Below are positions 1 to 8,976 of a stretch of 50,646 nt of DNA, piece by piece. Positions within the stretch are counted from its first letter, which is position 1; each line of letters opens with the position of its first letter. The translations under genes were made by a program, and so were the position numbers. Location: positions 1 to 50,646 of the forward strand of contig CACOAW010000004.1 in the NCBI GenBank assembly GCA_902625325.1, read 5' to 3'. The notes under the pieces were generated by a model, which saw only the letters and a program-made list of their open reading frames with translations, was not told where the DNA came from and searched no databases. This DNA comes from an uncultured Candidatus Poseidoniales archaeon. GTDB lineage: Archaea > Thermoplasmatota > Poseidoniia > Poseidoniales > Thalassarchaeaceae.

Positions 1-2
1 AG

Positions 3-347
3 CCGAAGGGAAAGCGTCAGGCCGGCAAGAAGGGAAAGCCGGGCCAGCCTCCAATAGGAAAGAAGAAAGGTGGCCGAATCAAGATTAAGCTCGGACTCAG
101 GTCAAAGAAGATATCCGAGGACACAGATTCTTACACAGATCAAATCGGATGGACCACGTCCGGTTCGGAGACCGTCCTGAGCGATCTCAAGGACATAGAG
201 GAGATGGAGAAGAAGGAGCCAGAGACAATCACCCACCACTGCTCCATGTGTGGCATAAGGATGCAAATCCCAAGACCTACTCGAGAGAGATACAAGGTCG
301 TGTGCGCCTATCCTGAATGCGGCCATGAAGACCAGGTAGGCTTCTGA
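3..347 (+). CDS. C-terminal part of a Lys/Gly-rich protein with a zinc ribbon (5' truncated)
   Basis: An open frame runs in from the window edge and ends with TGA at 345-347, giving 114 visible residues and no start. The visible part begins with a basic, Gly/Pro-rich linker (repeated GKK and KGK motifs), then an acidic helix-like stretch (LSDLKDIEEMEKKE), then a probable zinc ribbon: a CSMC knuckle and, about 19 residues later, a CAYPEC pair just before the C-terminus. Treble-clef ribbons of this kind usually bind nucleic acid or act in protein-protein contact, so a DNA/RNA-associated role is a guess. The N-terminal domain that would identify it lies outside the window. It ends 51 bases before the GHMP kinase on the same strand and may share its transcript. 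The coding call is fairly sure; the function is unknown. Confidence 0.7.
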   Translation, partial: PKGKRQAGKKGKPGQPPIGKKKGGRIKIKLGLRSKKISEDTDSYTDQIGWTTSGSETVLSDLKDIEEMEKKEPETITHHCSMCGIRMQIPRPTRERYKVVCAYPECGHEDQVGF

Positions 348-398
348 TTCCATTCAGGTCCCAGTTACGAGGAAACAACCGAATAGCGGGGAATTACC

Positions 399-1232
399 AT
401 GAAAGTAAGTGCATCTGTTCCGGCTAGAATCAACATTATCGGTGAACACACGGATCACTTCGGGGGACTATCCCTAACGTTCTCTAGTCAACATCGCCTC
501 GATTTCACAGCATCAATGAGAAAGGATGGGAGTAGAGGGAATCAAACGGTAATCAGTCTCTGGGAGGCTGCGGGCGGCTGGAGCGCAGACCTAAACGTAG
601 ATTCCGACATCCCAGTAGGAGCGGGTCTGTCTTCATCCGCAGCCCTCTGCGTCGCAATCGTGATGTGCTCTCAGAACAATACGGACCCAATGGAGGTATC
701 TTTAGAGGCCCAGAGGATCGAAAACCAAGTGCTACGCTCGAACTGCGGTCTCATGGATCAGATATCCATAACGCACTCCAAGGAAGGGATAGCAACCCTG
801 TTGGACTTTTCAAGAATGAGCATAGAGGAATTCAGAATGCCAGAAGATTGGCGATTCAAACTGGTAGATACTGGAATCAGGAGGAGCCTCAGTGAGACCA
901 AATACAGCAGCCCTGAGATCAAAATTGGAACAAGGCGGACTCATGCCAAGGAGGAGAGCTCAAGGGTCATGACCGCACTGAACAGTGATGCAAGGGCGCT
1001 GGGTACTATCCTAAACGAATCCCATGCATCGATAAGCGAAAGTATTCGTGCCAGTACTCCGGAAATAGACAGCACGGTCAAGGAGATTCAAAACACTGCA
1101 GGAGTATTAGGCGCCAGGCTTATGGGAGGTGGATTCGGAGGGATGATACTCGCACTTGTCGAAGAAGAAGACGCGCTTCCTGGGGAGCTTCTGATTTCTT
1201 CACGCTCTGCCTTCCTTCAGGAAACTCTCTAG
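399..1232 (+). CDS. GHMP-family sugar kinase, galactokinase-like
   Basis: Predicted to phosphorylate the anomeric hydroxyl of a sugar with ATP. Three family motifs are visible: the substrate-binding GEHTDHFGG (residues 15-23, with the E-H-x-D set used by galactokinases), the ATP-binding glycine/serine loop PVGAGLSSSAA (72-82), and the GLMDQ segment with the catalytic Asp at about 120. A C-terminal GGGFGG loop follows. At 277 residues it is shorter than typical galactokinases (about 350-390), with little N-terminal extension and a compact C-terminal lobe. The ATG at 399 places the first motif close to the N-terminus. Its 3' end overlaps by 33 bases the convergent nucleotidyltransferase, which could turn a sugar 1-phosphate into an NDP-sugar. 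Substrate could be galactose, or another hexose or heptose as in HddA-type kinases. Confidence 0.82.
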   Translation: MKVSASVPARINIIGEHTDHFGGLSLTFSSQHRLDFTASMRKDGSRGNQTVISLWEAAGGWSADLNVDSDIPVGAGLSSSAALCVAIVMCSQNNTDPMEVSLEAQRIENQVLRSNCGLMDQISITHSKEGIATLLDFSRMSIEEFRMPEDWRFKLVDTGIRRSLSETKYSSPEIKIGTRRTHAKEESSRVMTALNSDARALGTILNESHASISESIRASTPEIDSTVKEIQNTAGVLGARLMGGGFGGMILALVEEEDALPGELLISSRSAFLQETL

Positions 1233-1892
1233 CATTCTCAGTCGTTCAGGAGTCCCCATATCCCAGAATGGAGTCTCATCAAGATGCGCTGCAATCAATC
1301 CCGACATGGCGGGGTAAACCTCCTCCTCCCAACTCCAAGTTCCACCTCTCCCGAGACTATCTAGAACGGACTTCTCCACTATGCTAGTTCCCGCCTCGTA
1401 CCCGTTCAGACCCTCTGGGTTATCGAGACGCTTGTCATATCGAATTACACGACCTCCCATATGTTCGAGATTGAACAATGAATGGCTGGTGGTCACGGTC
1501 ATAGTCAGAGCGCAGCCCGAAGAATTGTGCGTTCGTAAGAGAGAAGGGTAGTCAATCATATGCAGATCATCCCCCCACAAGAGAACGAATCTATCTTCGA
1601 TGAGGTCTTTGGCGCCCCACAGGGCCCCGCCGGTCCCTAGAGGAGACTTCTCCTTGTGGAACTCGATATCTACTCCTTCATGCGAAAAATCTTCGAATCG
1701 CTCTCCGAGATGACCGATCAATACCAGCGCTCTGGTGCAACCCTGAGCAGAAACCCAGTCTAGAATGTGCGACAAGATAGGCTGTCCTGCTACCTCGATT
1801 AGAGATTTGGGGACTCTCTCCGAAAGGCCACCAAGTCTAGTCCCCAGACCGCCTGCCAGCACCACTACCTGAGGCATCGTCTTTATTTCCAC
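1200..1892 (-). CDS. Sugar-1-phosphate nucleotidyltransferase
   Basis: Predicted to make an NDP-sugar from NTP and a sugar 1-phosphate. It carries the nucleotide-binding signature VVLAGGLGTRLG near the N-terminus, the PKSL motif with the conserved Lys, and LLWGDDL as the metal-binding Asp region, all typical of the RfbA/GCD1/HddC superfamily. At 230 residues it is a bare catalytic domain without the left-handed beta-helix of longer members. The GTG at 1892 is favoured because a TATA-like element at 1914-1922 sits 26 bases upstream, which fits a leaderless mRNA; an ATG at 1877 is the alternative. The convergent GHMP kinase is a plausible supplier of the sugar phosphate. Base and sugar specificity cannot be read from the sequence. 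Confidence 0.85.
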   Translation of the reverse strand: MEIKTMPQVVVLAGGLGTRLGGLSERVPKSLIEVAGQPILSHILDWVSAQGCTRALVLIGHLGERFEDFSHEGVDIEFHKEKSPLGTGGALWGAKDLIEDRFVLLWGDDLHMIDYPSLLRTHNSSGCALTMTVTTSHSLFNLEHMGGRVIRYDKRLDNPEGLNGYEAGTSIVEKSVLDSLGRGGTWSWEEEVYPAMSGLIAAHLDETPFWDMGTPERLRMLESFLKEGRA

Positions 1893-1913
1893 ATAACTCG
1901 GAATCTGGAGGGA

Positions 1914-1922
1914 CTAATAATC
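1914..1922 (-). promoter_or_regulatory. TATA-like element for the nucleotidyltransferase
   Basis: AT-rich element (minus strand reads GATTATTAG) centred about 26 bases upstream of the GTG at 1892, the spacing expected of an archaeal TATA box in front of a leaderless gene. Positional inference only. Confidence 0.4.
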
Positions 1923-2013
1923 AGCAGGTTTCAAGTTGACTTCATTTTTGGTTAGGGGCGACCCTCTTAACCTCCTGCGAATAGCATCCGACGTGTCACT
2001 CCCCAGAAGGGCC

Positions 2014-2490
2014 ATGGAGCAGATGGGCTTCTCGGTCTGCTGCCTCATGTGCGATGCTCCTGATGTTGCGGGCACGGAGAGATGCAAGGTCTGCATCAAG
2101 GGTCACACCAGAGCCAGAGACAGACTCACCTCTGGGAAGGCTAGGACCAAGGCGCAAAGCCTAGCAAGAGAACTCGTAACGATGCTTTCCGACCCATTCG
2201 GCTATATCGAAGATGAAATCCATGGAGAATCGATGCAATACTACTCCGACATTATCCGTGAGCATCAGCAGGATTCAGATAATCCCACACCAAAGCGGGA
2301 AAGAAGCCTGCGACTATCCAGAAAGACCTCATTAATCAGGGAGGTGGCAAACCAGAATAGGTGGCTCGATAAGCCGCCGGACGAGGACCAGATAGAGGAG
2401 ATGCGGGAAATACTCAGGGATGGCGATGCACGACCTCCCCTGACTTGGGACGAACTAATCGCAGAGATTGAGGGCATGCTGGATGACTGA
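2014..2490 (+). CDS. Hypothetical protein with N-terminal Cys pairs
   Basis: I do not recognise this family. From the ATG at 2014 it encodes 158 residues. The N-terminus holds four cysteines arranged CxxC-x(11)-CxxC (CLMC and CKVC), which looks like a small zinc-binding knuckle. The rest is charged and mostly helical, with basic segments (RARDRL, PKRERSLRLSRK) and an acidic C-terminus ending EGMLDD. The frame stays open upstream to a TTG at 1936, but that extension looks unlike coding sequence and the ATG sits just before the Cys motif. It lies 41 bases upstream of the M50 protease on the same strand, so the two may be co-transcribed. A nucleic-acid or adaptor role is possible but unsupported. 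Confidence 0.65.
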   Translation: MEQMGFSVCCLMCDAPDVAGTERCKVCIKGHTRARDRLTSGKARTKAQSLARELVTMLSDPFGYIEDEIHGESMQYYSDIIREHQQDSDNPTPKRERSLRLSRKTSLIREVANQNRWLDKPPDEDQIEEMREILRDGDARPPLTWDELIAEIEGMLDD

Positions 2491-2531
2491 ACTGAATAGC
2501 ATTGATAGCAGACAATGTGGGCCAATAATTG

Positions 2532-3353
2532 ATGGCCGCTGAGAGAGACCCCAGATGGTGGAAGGTCGATGACGACCCTCTTGAGGCTCACCACAGGGCA
2601 ACAAGTCATCAGGCGGCCAGAGATGATGGCAACTGGAGGCAGCGCCGAATCCATGTGCAAGTAGGCTCGGAGGGAAGGGTGTTTTCCAACCTCTTCGCAG
2701 ATGCTAGAACAGGAGGGGTTTCACTTCACAAAGGCTCGATATGGCACTTCTCAAGCACTGAGATAAGGCATCTCTCCCTCGCTACGGGCGCTTTCACTGT
2801 AGCGCTAGCACTAATGTTCGAAGGTGGCATATTTGGGATATCTTCCAGATTCCCGATTTACTGTCTGTTTGCATTAGTTTCACTGGCACCTGCCTTCCTA
2901 TTACATGAGTTCGCCCACAAGTTTGTAGCGAGATACTACGGATGCTGGGCTGAGTTTAGAGCGGATCCAGGTGGTCTTAGATTCGGACTAATACTTGCTG
3001 CTATTCTAGGAATAGTATTCATGGCGCCGGGCGCTGTTATCGTGGCAGGTAACGCATCTAGAGGCCAGTTCGGCAAAATCGCTGTAGCAGGCCCAGTTAC
3101 CAATATGGTCCTCTGGACAATAGGTTACTTCTGTTGGCTCATTCTAGGACCATTAGGGATTAGTCCGCTAGATTCGATTCTCCATTACTGGCTTTGGGGT
3201 AACTCAATCCTCTGCGCTTTCAACATGATCCCCTTGGGTCCCCTGGATGGGAGAAAGATCAAATCTTGGTCAGAGCCGATATTCTACCTATGCGTCAGTA
3301 TTGCAGTAACACTGGTATACGTTACTATGGGTTTGGGTATCCTAACTAGGTGA
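2532..3353 (+). CDS. M50-family (site-2-protease-like) membrane metalloprotease
   Basis: An intramembrane zinc protease of the M50 family. The zinc-binding HExxH motif reads HEFAH (residues about 125-129) inside a hydrophobic segment, and the third ligand lies in NMIPLGPLDG (about 231-240), matching the family's NxxPxxPLDG motif. An N-terminal soluble part of roughly 70 residues precedes about six hydrophobic segments. Such enzymes cleave transmembrane substrates and often release regulators or turn over membrane proteins; the substrate here is unknown. The ATG at 2532 is chosen over an adjacent TTG at 2529. The 3' end overlaps the convergent M28 peptidase gene by 8 bases. Confidence 0.88.
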   Translation: MAAERDPRWWKVDDDPLEAHHRATSHQAARDDGNWRQRRIHVQVGSEGRVFSNLFADARTGGVSLHKGSIWHFSSTEIRHLSLATGAFTVALALMFEGGIFGISSRFPIYCLFALVSLAPAFLLHEFAHKFVARYYGCWAEFRADPGGLRFGLILAAILGIVFMAPGAVIVAGNASRGQFGKIAVAGPVTNMVLWTIGYFCWLILGPLGISPLDSILHYWLWGNSILCAFNMIPLGPLDGRKIKSWSEPIFYLCVSIAVTLVYVTMGLGILTR

Positions 3354-5046
3354 GTCCGTTCACAACTGGATTCTCATCGCAGTGGAAGAACGTCATGAGA
3401 GCCCACCAAGTGATCATATCGAGGCTATTCACCACGTTCGCTACACCGCTGTTCTCCTCACCGTAGTCCTTGCCCCTAGTGTCCATCCACTGTTCCATCT
3501 CTTCCAGGGTATCGCATGTCTGGTGATAGCACCAGTAGCCGTCAACAAGGCCACCGAACCCGACGGTGACGGTGCCCAGGTTGTCCTGGAAGCTGGCGTG
3601 GTCGCTCCTGGCAGTAGTGTCTTCGTAGACGATGACTTCGGGCCTGTCCATATCTAGCCATACGTCTGTTTTCCAGGTTTCCTCGGAGTAATTCACGCCC
3701 ACTAGAGTCCCCATCTGCTCCTCCAGACCCAACGCGTCGGAGCCGATCCAGTTCGACAGCCCCACCATGCCCGGCTGGTTTAGACGATCGTGATTGGGGC
3801 CGGGCCCGATGTAGACTCGTAGTGGCCACACCTCCGAGTCCTTGGGGTAACCATCCTCGTCGATTTGTGGGTCGGGATCTCCATGCGGAGCCCCTCCACC
3901 CCCCGGCCAGTTGACTCCTGCCATATCCAGGTTGATGTAGTTGGTAACAGTCACATTCGGATTGTCCTCCTTCACGTAGTAGTCAGTCCAGTAGTCCGAG
4001 CCGCGTTTGCCGCCCTCCTCCCCAGACCAGAGGCAGAATACCATGGTGCGCCTGCTTTCGAACTCTGACAAAGCCCGTGCGGTTTCCAGCACCATTGATG
4101 TTCCAGCGGAGTTGTCATACGCGCCAACTCTCGTTCCGTATGTCCTGATACCTGTTATGTGTGGGTCTAGGACTGCGAGATTGGCAGGAGGAGCGACGTC
4201 GAAGTGTGCCCCGAAGACCAACCACTCATCGATGTAAACGCTACCCCACTTGTAAGCGCAGACGTTGTATGCCTCAGGATTCTGAGCCCCCAACATATCA
4301 GTGTACTCGTACCTGTGTGACATCACCTCAAGGCCGAATGAAGAAAATTCTGCAATCAGATATTGGGCAGCATCCTCGTAGGCGGCGTTTCCCTGGCCTG
4401 CCCACCGGTCCCAATAGCCCTCCTTCCCATCGAATGGGTCGAGGGAATCGGTCGGGTCGGTTATGCGGTAGAGCCGCTCGTAGACCTCTCTGCCATGGAC
4501 AATCCCCGACGAGTGAAAGCCACCATCATCCACCGAGGTGGTGCTTCCTCGCACCGTCTGCAAGATCTTCACGAAGACAGGGCCCCCGCGGTCTTCGCTT
4601 CTGTTGAGAGTGTCCAAAGAGCCATTGCCGTACACCCTAGCAACCCCGGAGCCCCAATCACCGGAATCCCCTCCGTCTTCTAACCAAGATTCCCAAGACT
4701 GATCCTCCTCCCTTACCGGCCAATTGGTTCTCCCATGCTCCCCCACCAGCATAACTAGCATCGATACCCTTGGCGGGGACAGCAAATCAAGACTGAAGGA
4801 ACCCCCCCTTTCGATATCGATAACGGTCGAGTTCTGAATGAACCCAGTGATGGGATCCCTGACTAGGTATGGCACGTATACGGACATGTCGCGCCCTGAT
4901 TCCAATGAGACGCTCTGGAAATGTCCAGATACCAACTCTTCGGGACCGACATCCAGATCTTCCTCGGATAGGGAACCGCCTTCACCGCTCATACATCCGC
5001 TTAGCGGCGCGGATACAATCACGAAGACCATCAGGGCTAATCGCAT
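3346..5046 (-). CDS. Secreted lipoprotein peptidase of family M28
   Basis: A zinc-dependent exopeptidase predicted to act outside the membrane. The N-terminus is a lipoprotein signal with lipobox LSGC, so Cys18 should be the lipidated anchor. The M28 metal and catalytic positions are visible: HFD (His281, Asp283), the bridging Asp in AYDNSAG (Asp311), the GEE pair (about 343-344), Asp374 in INLDMAG, and a late His in RSDHASF. The roughly 200 residues before the catalytic domain resemble a beta-rich or pre-peptidase region. At 566 residues it is longer than minimal M28 enzymes. It starts 10 bases after the stop of the large surface protein upstream, so the two form an operon. Aminopeptidase activity is the best guess; carboxypeptidase relatives exist. 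Confidence 0.88.
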   Translation of the reverse strand: MRLALMVFVIVSAPLSGCMSGEGGSLSEEDLDVGPEELVSGHFQSVSLESGRDMSVYVPYLVRDPITGFIQNSTVIDIERGGSFSLDLLSPPRVSMLVMLVGEHGRTNWPVREEDQSWESWLEDGGDSGDWGSGVARVYGNGSLDTLNRSEDRGGPVFVKILQTVRGSTTSVDDGGFHSSGIVHGREVYERLYRITDPTDSLDPFDGKEGYWDRWAGQGNAAYEDAAQYLIAEFSSFGLEVMSHRYEYTDMLGAQNPEAYNVCAYKWGSVYIDEWLVFGAHFDVAPPANLAVLDPHITGIRTYGTRVGAYDNSAGTSMVLETARALSEFESRRTMVFCLWSGEEGGKRGSDYWTDYYVKEDNPNVTVTNYINLDMAGVNWPGGGGAPHGDPDPQIDEDGYPKDSEVWPLRVYIGPGPNHDRLNQPGMVGLSNWIGSDALGLEEQMGTLVGVNYSEETWKTDVWLDMDRPEVIVYEDTTARSDHASFQDNLGTVTVGFGGLVDGYWCYHQTCDTLEEMEQWMDTRGKDYGEENSGVANVVNSLDMITWWALMTFFHCDENPVVNGLT

Positions 5047-5056
5047 GTCATCTCCA

Positions 5057-8000
5057 CTAGGTGGCGGTCAGCCTTCTCTTGATCACTATTCCATTGTCGG
5101 TAACCTGTACAACCTCGACGGTTGGCTCGGGAGCGACGTATCCTATCGGCGAGGAGGCCATCTCTTCGAGAGCCTCTAGTGCTCTTGCCCTCTTCTTTCG
5201 CTTCCTTCTTGTCATCCTGCGCCTCACTCTCCAGAGCATGAATGCCAACAGCCCGATGATGTAGTACTGGACTTGGGAGATAACCCAAAACGGGGTCAGA
5301 AGAAGGGTGAAGCCCACACTATCGTCCCCCATTCCCTGGCTTATCGTGTATGAGATGACTTGACGAGAATCGTTATTCATTACAGAGGTAATCCTGCCCT
5401 CCTCTGATGTCAGATTCTCTAACTCCATGCCCAGAGGCATCGTGATCGTGTATGTGCCTGCAAAACTCAGACCGAGAGAATCATCTCCTATGTTGGCTAG
5501 CTTCGAAGTGGGCAGATCAGCGTTGGCGCCGTTTACCCTGACTCCCTCTGGGGAGGGTGCGACCATGCTCGATGAAAGGGCACCGGCCAAACTACCCATC
5601 GCTGCAACCATCGGGGTGACGAATGGGGCGGCTAGAGTGGACATAGAGGCGTCTTCGGTGACAAGGCCGAACTCAGGGCTCTCTCCATTGCCCCTGAGTA
5701 TGCCGATCAACTCAACCCAGGAATTATCAATCCCAGCAGTCATACTTACCTTTGGAATATCGATGCTGAGGATTATGCCCCTCTCGTCGCCAATGACGTC
5801 GTCGTTGTCCGTGATCATCTCGTGAGGGAACTCTATATCGATGGTAAAGCCAGACATGTCGATATTCCCGACACCGTTCCCCTCCTCTTCTGTCAACTCC
5901 CTGGCTGTGTCCTCAATCAGGTACTTTATGTCTCTCTCCAACTCATTTACGTACCACGGAAGGCCTGAGGTTTGGCTGGAGGATATGGGCATGCTCTGCT
6001 CGCAGTACGACTTCCCATTGTCGCACAATGAGAACTCCACCTCAAGAGGGTCCCCTCTGGAACCTATGTCCAAAAGCGCCCTGAGCAGATCCGAGGGAAG
6101 AACGTCCAGACTCATGCTGGTGGAATCGGTGTTCAGTGATTCGAACAACTGATCGGGGACCGCAATCCTGTGGATGACCATGTCAACGGATAGGGCGAAT
6201 TCGACCGTCGCGCCCTTGGTCAGCGGGAGGCTTGCGAACGACACCTTCCCTACGTCCATGTCCACGTCCATGTAGGCACAACTCTTCGAGGTCGAGGGAC
6301 ACACTGTGTCCCCTCCCCCATCGAAGCAAGCGCTCTGGACGGTGTCTTTGCATATCGCGTGGTTCCAGAAGAAGGAGTCAGAACCGGTAAGACCGATGAC
6401 CCCGTTATGATCCCCGGAAGCCCTGTAATTCAATACGATAGAGTCACCACCCTGTGGAGTAGATGCCCAGGAAGGCAGAACAATCTCCATCGTCAAATCT
6501 GCACTGATTCCGTTAGGAAGCAAACTTCCCACGAACGTCTCCATGGTTTCATCGCTTAGGACCGTTGAAAACTCCAGCCCTGAGTTGAGAAGCTTGCTAA
6601 GATCATCCCCAGAAACCGAGTTCATGAAGCCAGAATCACCCAGGTTTCCGCCCAGCAGGTCGGCTAGACTGAATGGGAAGGTGTGACTTACCGATCTCAT
6701 GTATACCGGGTAGGTGTCATCCATGGCTACGGATCCCTCCATGCAGTAATTCACTCCCCTCTCACACTGTGTGGGGGAATGGGTGTAGTTCAGACCGCCC
6801 TGATCTAGGGGAGCGCTGGATACGTGGATCCATTGGAAATCACCCATCTGAACGCTCGACCCCCCACCTGAGTCGGTTAGTGCCTGACCGATCCCTGAGA
6901 TTGGGATGTTTTTGGAGAGATCGTCCAGGTCCAGCAGCCCAGTATGATAGGCCATCCTAATCCCGTCGGAAGTGATTACCGGGATGGTCGCCTTGTCTCT
7001 AGGCATCAAATCTGGGACGCCCCAGCTACTCAGGCTACTGGATTGTATCTGGTAAATCCCTGCTGTTACCTCCACGAAGGCATTGCTCTCGTCGGAAAGA
7101 TCGATTGAAACCCTGAGATCTAGGCTTCTGTCATCTGGCGAGACCTCTACCACGCTTGTAGTACTCTTGTCTCTCATCCCGATGGTCATGTCCAAGTCAG
7201 CGGGCTGGCTGCTGGGAGACAACCCATTGGGGTCGTTACGGTTGTCCACAGTCCAAAGACCAGAAGAGTACGCCCCACCGTCCTCGGAAACCTCCTCGTT
7301 GGTTCCCCACCCTGTCGCATCAGTAACTGTGGCATATGATGGTGGTTGGATGGAATAGGTCCCCTTGTGACCAGGCTCAACCCTGACGTCGAACTTCGTA
7401 GTGATTTCTGACCCCATCACGAGTAAACCCTCTAGGGCGGTATTCAGATTGGACTCGGTTACCCCATTTAGCCCATAAGTCGAGGAAATAGGCAGAGTAA
7501 TGTTGACGTTAGTGGAAATGCAGATGGGGGGCTCAAAGGCATTGCCATCACTGTCGGATGCAGGGTCAATCGTACAATCGACCGCAGAGACCACCCCAGA
7601 GTCATCAGGTAGGAACACCCTATCCTCCCATGTGGTCTCAGGAGACGTAGAGCCGCCCCAGTTGGCCAAGAAGCCGCTTATCGAACCATCAATCTCCCCC
7701 AGAAGGGATTCTTGGATGGTTGGCGAAGTGATGTCAGTAGGATCTGTATTCTCGTCGAAGGCGGACCTGAGTACGTCTGCGGGCAGACCATCGTTTGCAT
7801 TGATATTGTCACTATTAAGTGCCGTGATCATCGAACTGGATGTGAACAGATCCATCCCCGACTTATCCCACTCCCTGATGGCCCAAGAAGCTTGGAATTG
7901 AATCTCGGTAGGGCTTGTCATATTGAAGTGAAACATTCCCTCAACCCAGCTAGTGATGTCCTGCGTCGCATCATCGGCATCTCTCCTGTCATCACAAACC

Positions 8001-8161
8001 CCATCTAGTCCCGGAAAGGGCTGGCAGAGTGTCATCTCATCGAATGAGTCCTCTGAAACAGCCGCTGGGGCCGCTACTTGCACTAGGAAAATCACGGATA
8101 GTAGAACGGCGGCTCTCCCCCAACCATATTGGGTTGAATTCTTAGCGTGCCGCTCAGCCAT
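5057..8161 (-). CDS. Large secreted/surface protein with C-terminal membrane anchor
   Basis: I do not recognise a named family. The 1034-residue product has an N-terminal signal peptide (hydrophobic core about residues 16-36), a long Ser/Asp/Gly-rich extracellular region with scattered Cys pairs, and near residues 950-978 a hydrophobic segment followed by a very basic stretch (RRRMTRRKRKKRAR) that would lie in the cytoplasm. That is the topology of a type I surface protein. The start is an ATG at 8161 with a TATA-like element 27 bases upstream. It is the first gene of an operon with the M28 lipoprotein peptidase, 10 bases downstream. A structural or adhesin-like role, or presentation of a substrate to the peptidase, is speculation. 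Confidence 0.8.
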   Translation of the reverse strand: MAERHAKNSTQYGWGRAAVLLSVIFLVQVAAPAAVSEDSFDEMTLCQPFPGLDGVCDDRRDADDATQDITSWVEGMFHFNMTSPTEIQFQASWAIREWDKSGMDLFTSSSMITALNSDNINANDGLPADVLRSAFDENTDPTDITSPTIQESLLGEIDGSISGFLANWGGSTSPETTWEDRVFLPDDSGVVSAVDCTIDPASDSDGNAFEPPICISTNVNITLPISSTYGLNGVTESNLNTALEGLLVMGSEITTKFDVRVEPGHKGTYSIQPPSYATVTDATGWGTNEEVSEDGGAYSSGLWTVDNRNDPNGLSPSSQPADLDMTIGMRDKSTTSVVEVSPDDRSLDLRVSIDLSDESNAFVEVTAGIYQIQSSSLSSWGVPDLMPRDKATIPVITSDGIRMAYHTGLLDLDDLSKNIPISGIGQALTDSGGGSSVQMGDFQWIHVSSAPLDQGGLNYTHSPTQCERGVNYCMEGSVAMDDTYPVYMRSVSHTFPFSLADLLGGNLGDSGFMNSVSGDDLSKLLNSGLEFSTVLSDETMETFVGSLLPNGISADLTMEIVLPSWASTPQGGDSIVLNYRASGDHNGVIGLTGSDSFFWNHAICKDTVQSACFDGGGDTVCPSTSKSCAYMDVDMDVGKVSFASLPLTKGATVEFALSVDMVIHRIAVPDQLFESLNTDSTSMSLDVLPSDLLRALLDIGSRGDPLEVEFSLCDNGKSYCEQSMPISSSQTSGLPWYVNELERDIKYLIEDTARELTEEEGNGVGNIDMSGFTIDIEFPHEMITDNDDVIGDERGIILSIDIPKVSMTAGIDNSWVELIGILRGNGESPEFGLVTEDASMSTLAAPFVTPMVAAMGSLAGALSSSMVAPSPEGVRVNGANADLPTSKLANIGDDSLGLSFAGTYTITMPLGMELENLTSEEGRITSVMNNDSRQVISYTISQGMGDDSVGFTLLLTPFWVISQVQYYIIGLLAFMLWRVRRRMTRRKRKKRARALEALEEMASSPIGYVAPEPTVEVVQVTDNGIVIKRRLTAT

Positions 8162-8184
8162 TGCGCAATGACTCTACGATTCAT

Positions 8185-8191
8185 TGTTAAT
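8185..8191 (-). promoter_or_regulatory. TATA-like element for the surface protein operon
   Basis: The minus strand reads ATTAACA centred 27 bases upstream of the ATG at 8161, fitting a leaderless archaeal promoter. Confidence 0.45.
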
Positions 8192-8236
8192 GGATTCGGT
8201 GAGGGGTATCAGGGTAGACACCAAACGATCTCTATT

Positions 8237-8947
8237 CTAGTTCTGCTTGTACCAAGCGTCCGTTTCCTCCGACGACCCTCCCACAGACCCATCAGGACCA
8301 CCAGAGTTCTGCATAGATTCCGGGCTGGCCCCGGCTTCGGAATGGTCGAGAACAATCTTGCCCTCCGCATCTAACTTGTAGCTTGTCGGGACCTCCTCCT
8401 TCATGGTAAATGCCAATATGAGTCCGAGAAGCAGTATCAGGAGTCCGCAGCACGCGCAAGAACCTCCGCCTAGAGCTCCGAAGATACCTCCGATTACACT
8501 CCCAATCAACTCGGCAATAACTCCCTCTGGAACTGCAATAAGATAGTCCTCTGAAACAAACTCGTAAGAACCGCCGCTCTCGAGGCCCCGCACGGCCCCC
8601 ATATGTAGCCAACCGGGAGGGTCATCTTCATACCCTAACGGCAGTTTTCCGTCTTCAGTACACGCATCGGCAGTGTACCCAGCCTTCTGGTCACTATCCC
8701 CTTCGATTACATTTACATTAAGTGTAAATTCGTCGCATCTAACTTCATCGCTTACAAAGATGTAGAGCACTCCATCTCGTGCATCGGTGTGGTCGTGGAC
8801 CCCAGAACTTCCGGACCAGACCGCCTCTTCTTCGACCGACCACTCTTCTATTGCGCCAACACCTCTTGCACCCAGACCCCCAACCAGGATTCCCAAGACG
8901 AGCATCCCAGCCCCTATTCCCAGAGTCAGTTTTGCTGCGACGTGCAT
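8237..8947 (-). CDS. Hypothetical two-TM membrane protein
   Basis: Unrecognised 236-residue protein. A first hydrophobic segment (about residues 6-32) could be a signal anchor. It is followed by an extracytoplasmic domain of about 120 residues with a few Cys and many acidic residues, then a second, Gly/Cys-rich hydrophobic segment (about 148-181, containing GGGSCACCGLL) and a polar, Ser/Gly-rich cytoplasmic tail. The overall plan resembles small archaeal membrane-sensor or scaffold proteins, but no catalytic motif is seen. It lies 75 bases upstream of the surface-protein operon on the same strand and 29 bases downstream of the DDAH-like gene. The start is an ATG at 8947. Confidence 0.7.
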   Translation of the reverse strand: MHVAAKLTLGIGAGMLVLGILVGGLGARGVGAIEEWSVEEEAVWSGSSGVHDHTDARDGVLYIFVSDEVRCDEFTLNVNVIEGDSDQKAGYTADACTEDGKLPLGYEDDPPGWLHMGAVRGLESGGSYEFVSEDYLIAVPEGVIAELIGSVIGGIFGALGGGSCACCGLLILLLGLILAFTMKEEVPTSYKLDAEGKIVLDHSEAGASPESMQNSGGPDGSVGGSSEETDAWYKQN

Positions 8948-8976
8948 GGTTTGCGGAACCTACAGTTCCTAACAAA

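Noticed and set aside
4161-4607. Plus-strand frame of 148 codons opposite the M28 peptidase
   Set aside because: It is an Arg/Pro-rich shadow of the well-supported minus-strand gene with no recognisable motif.
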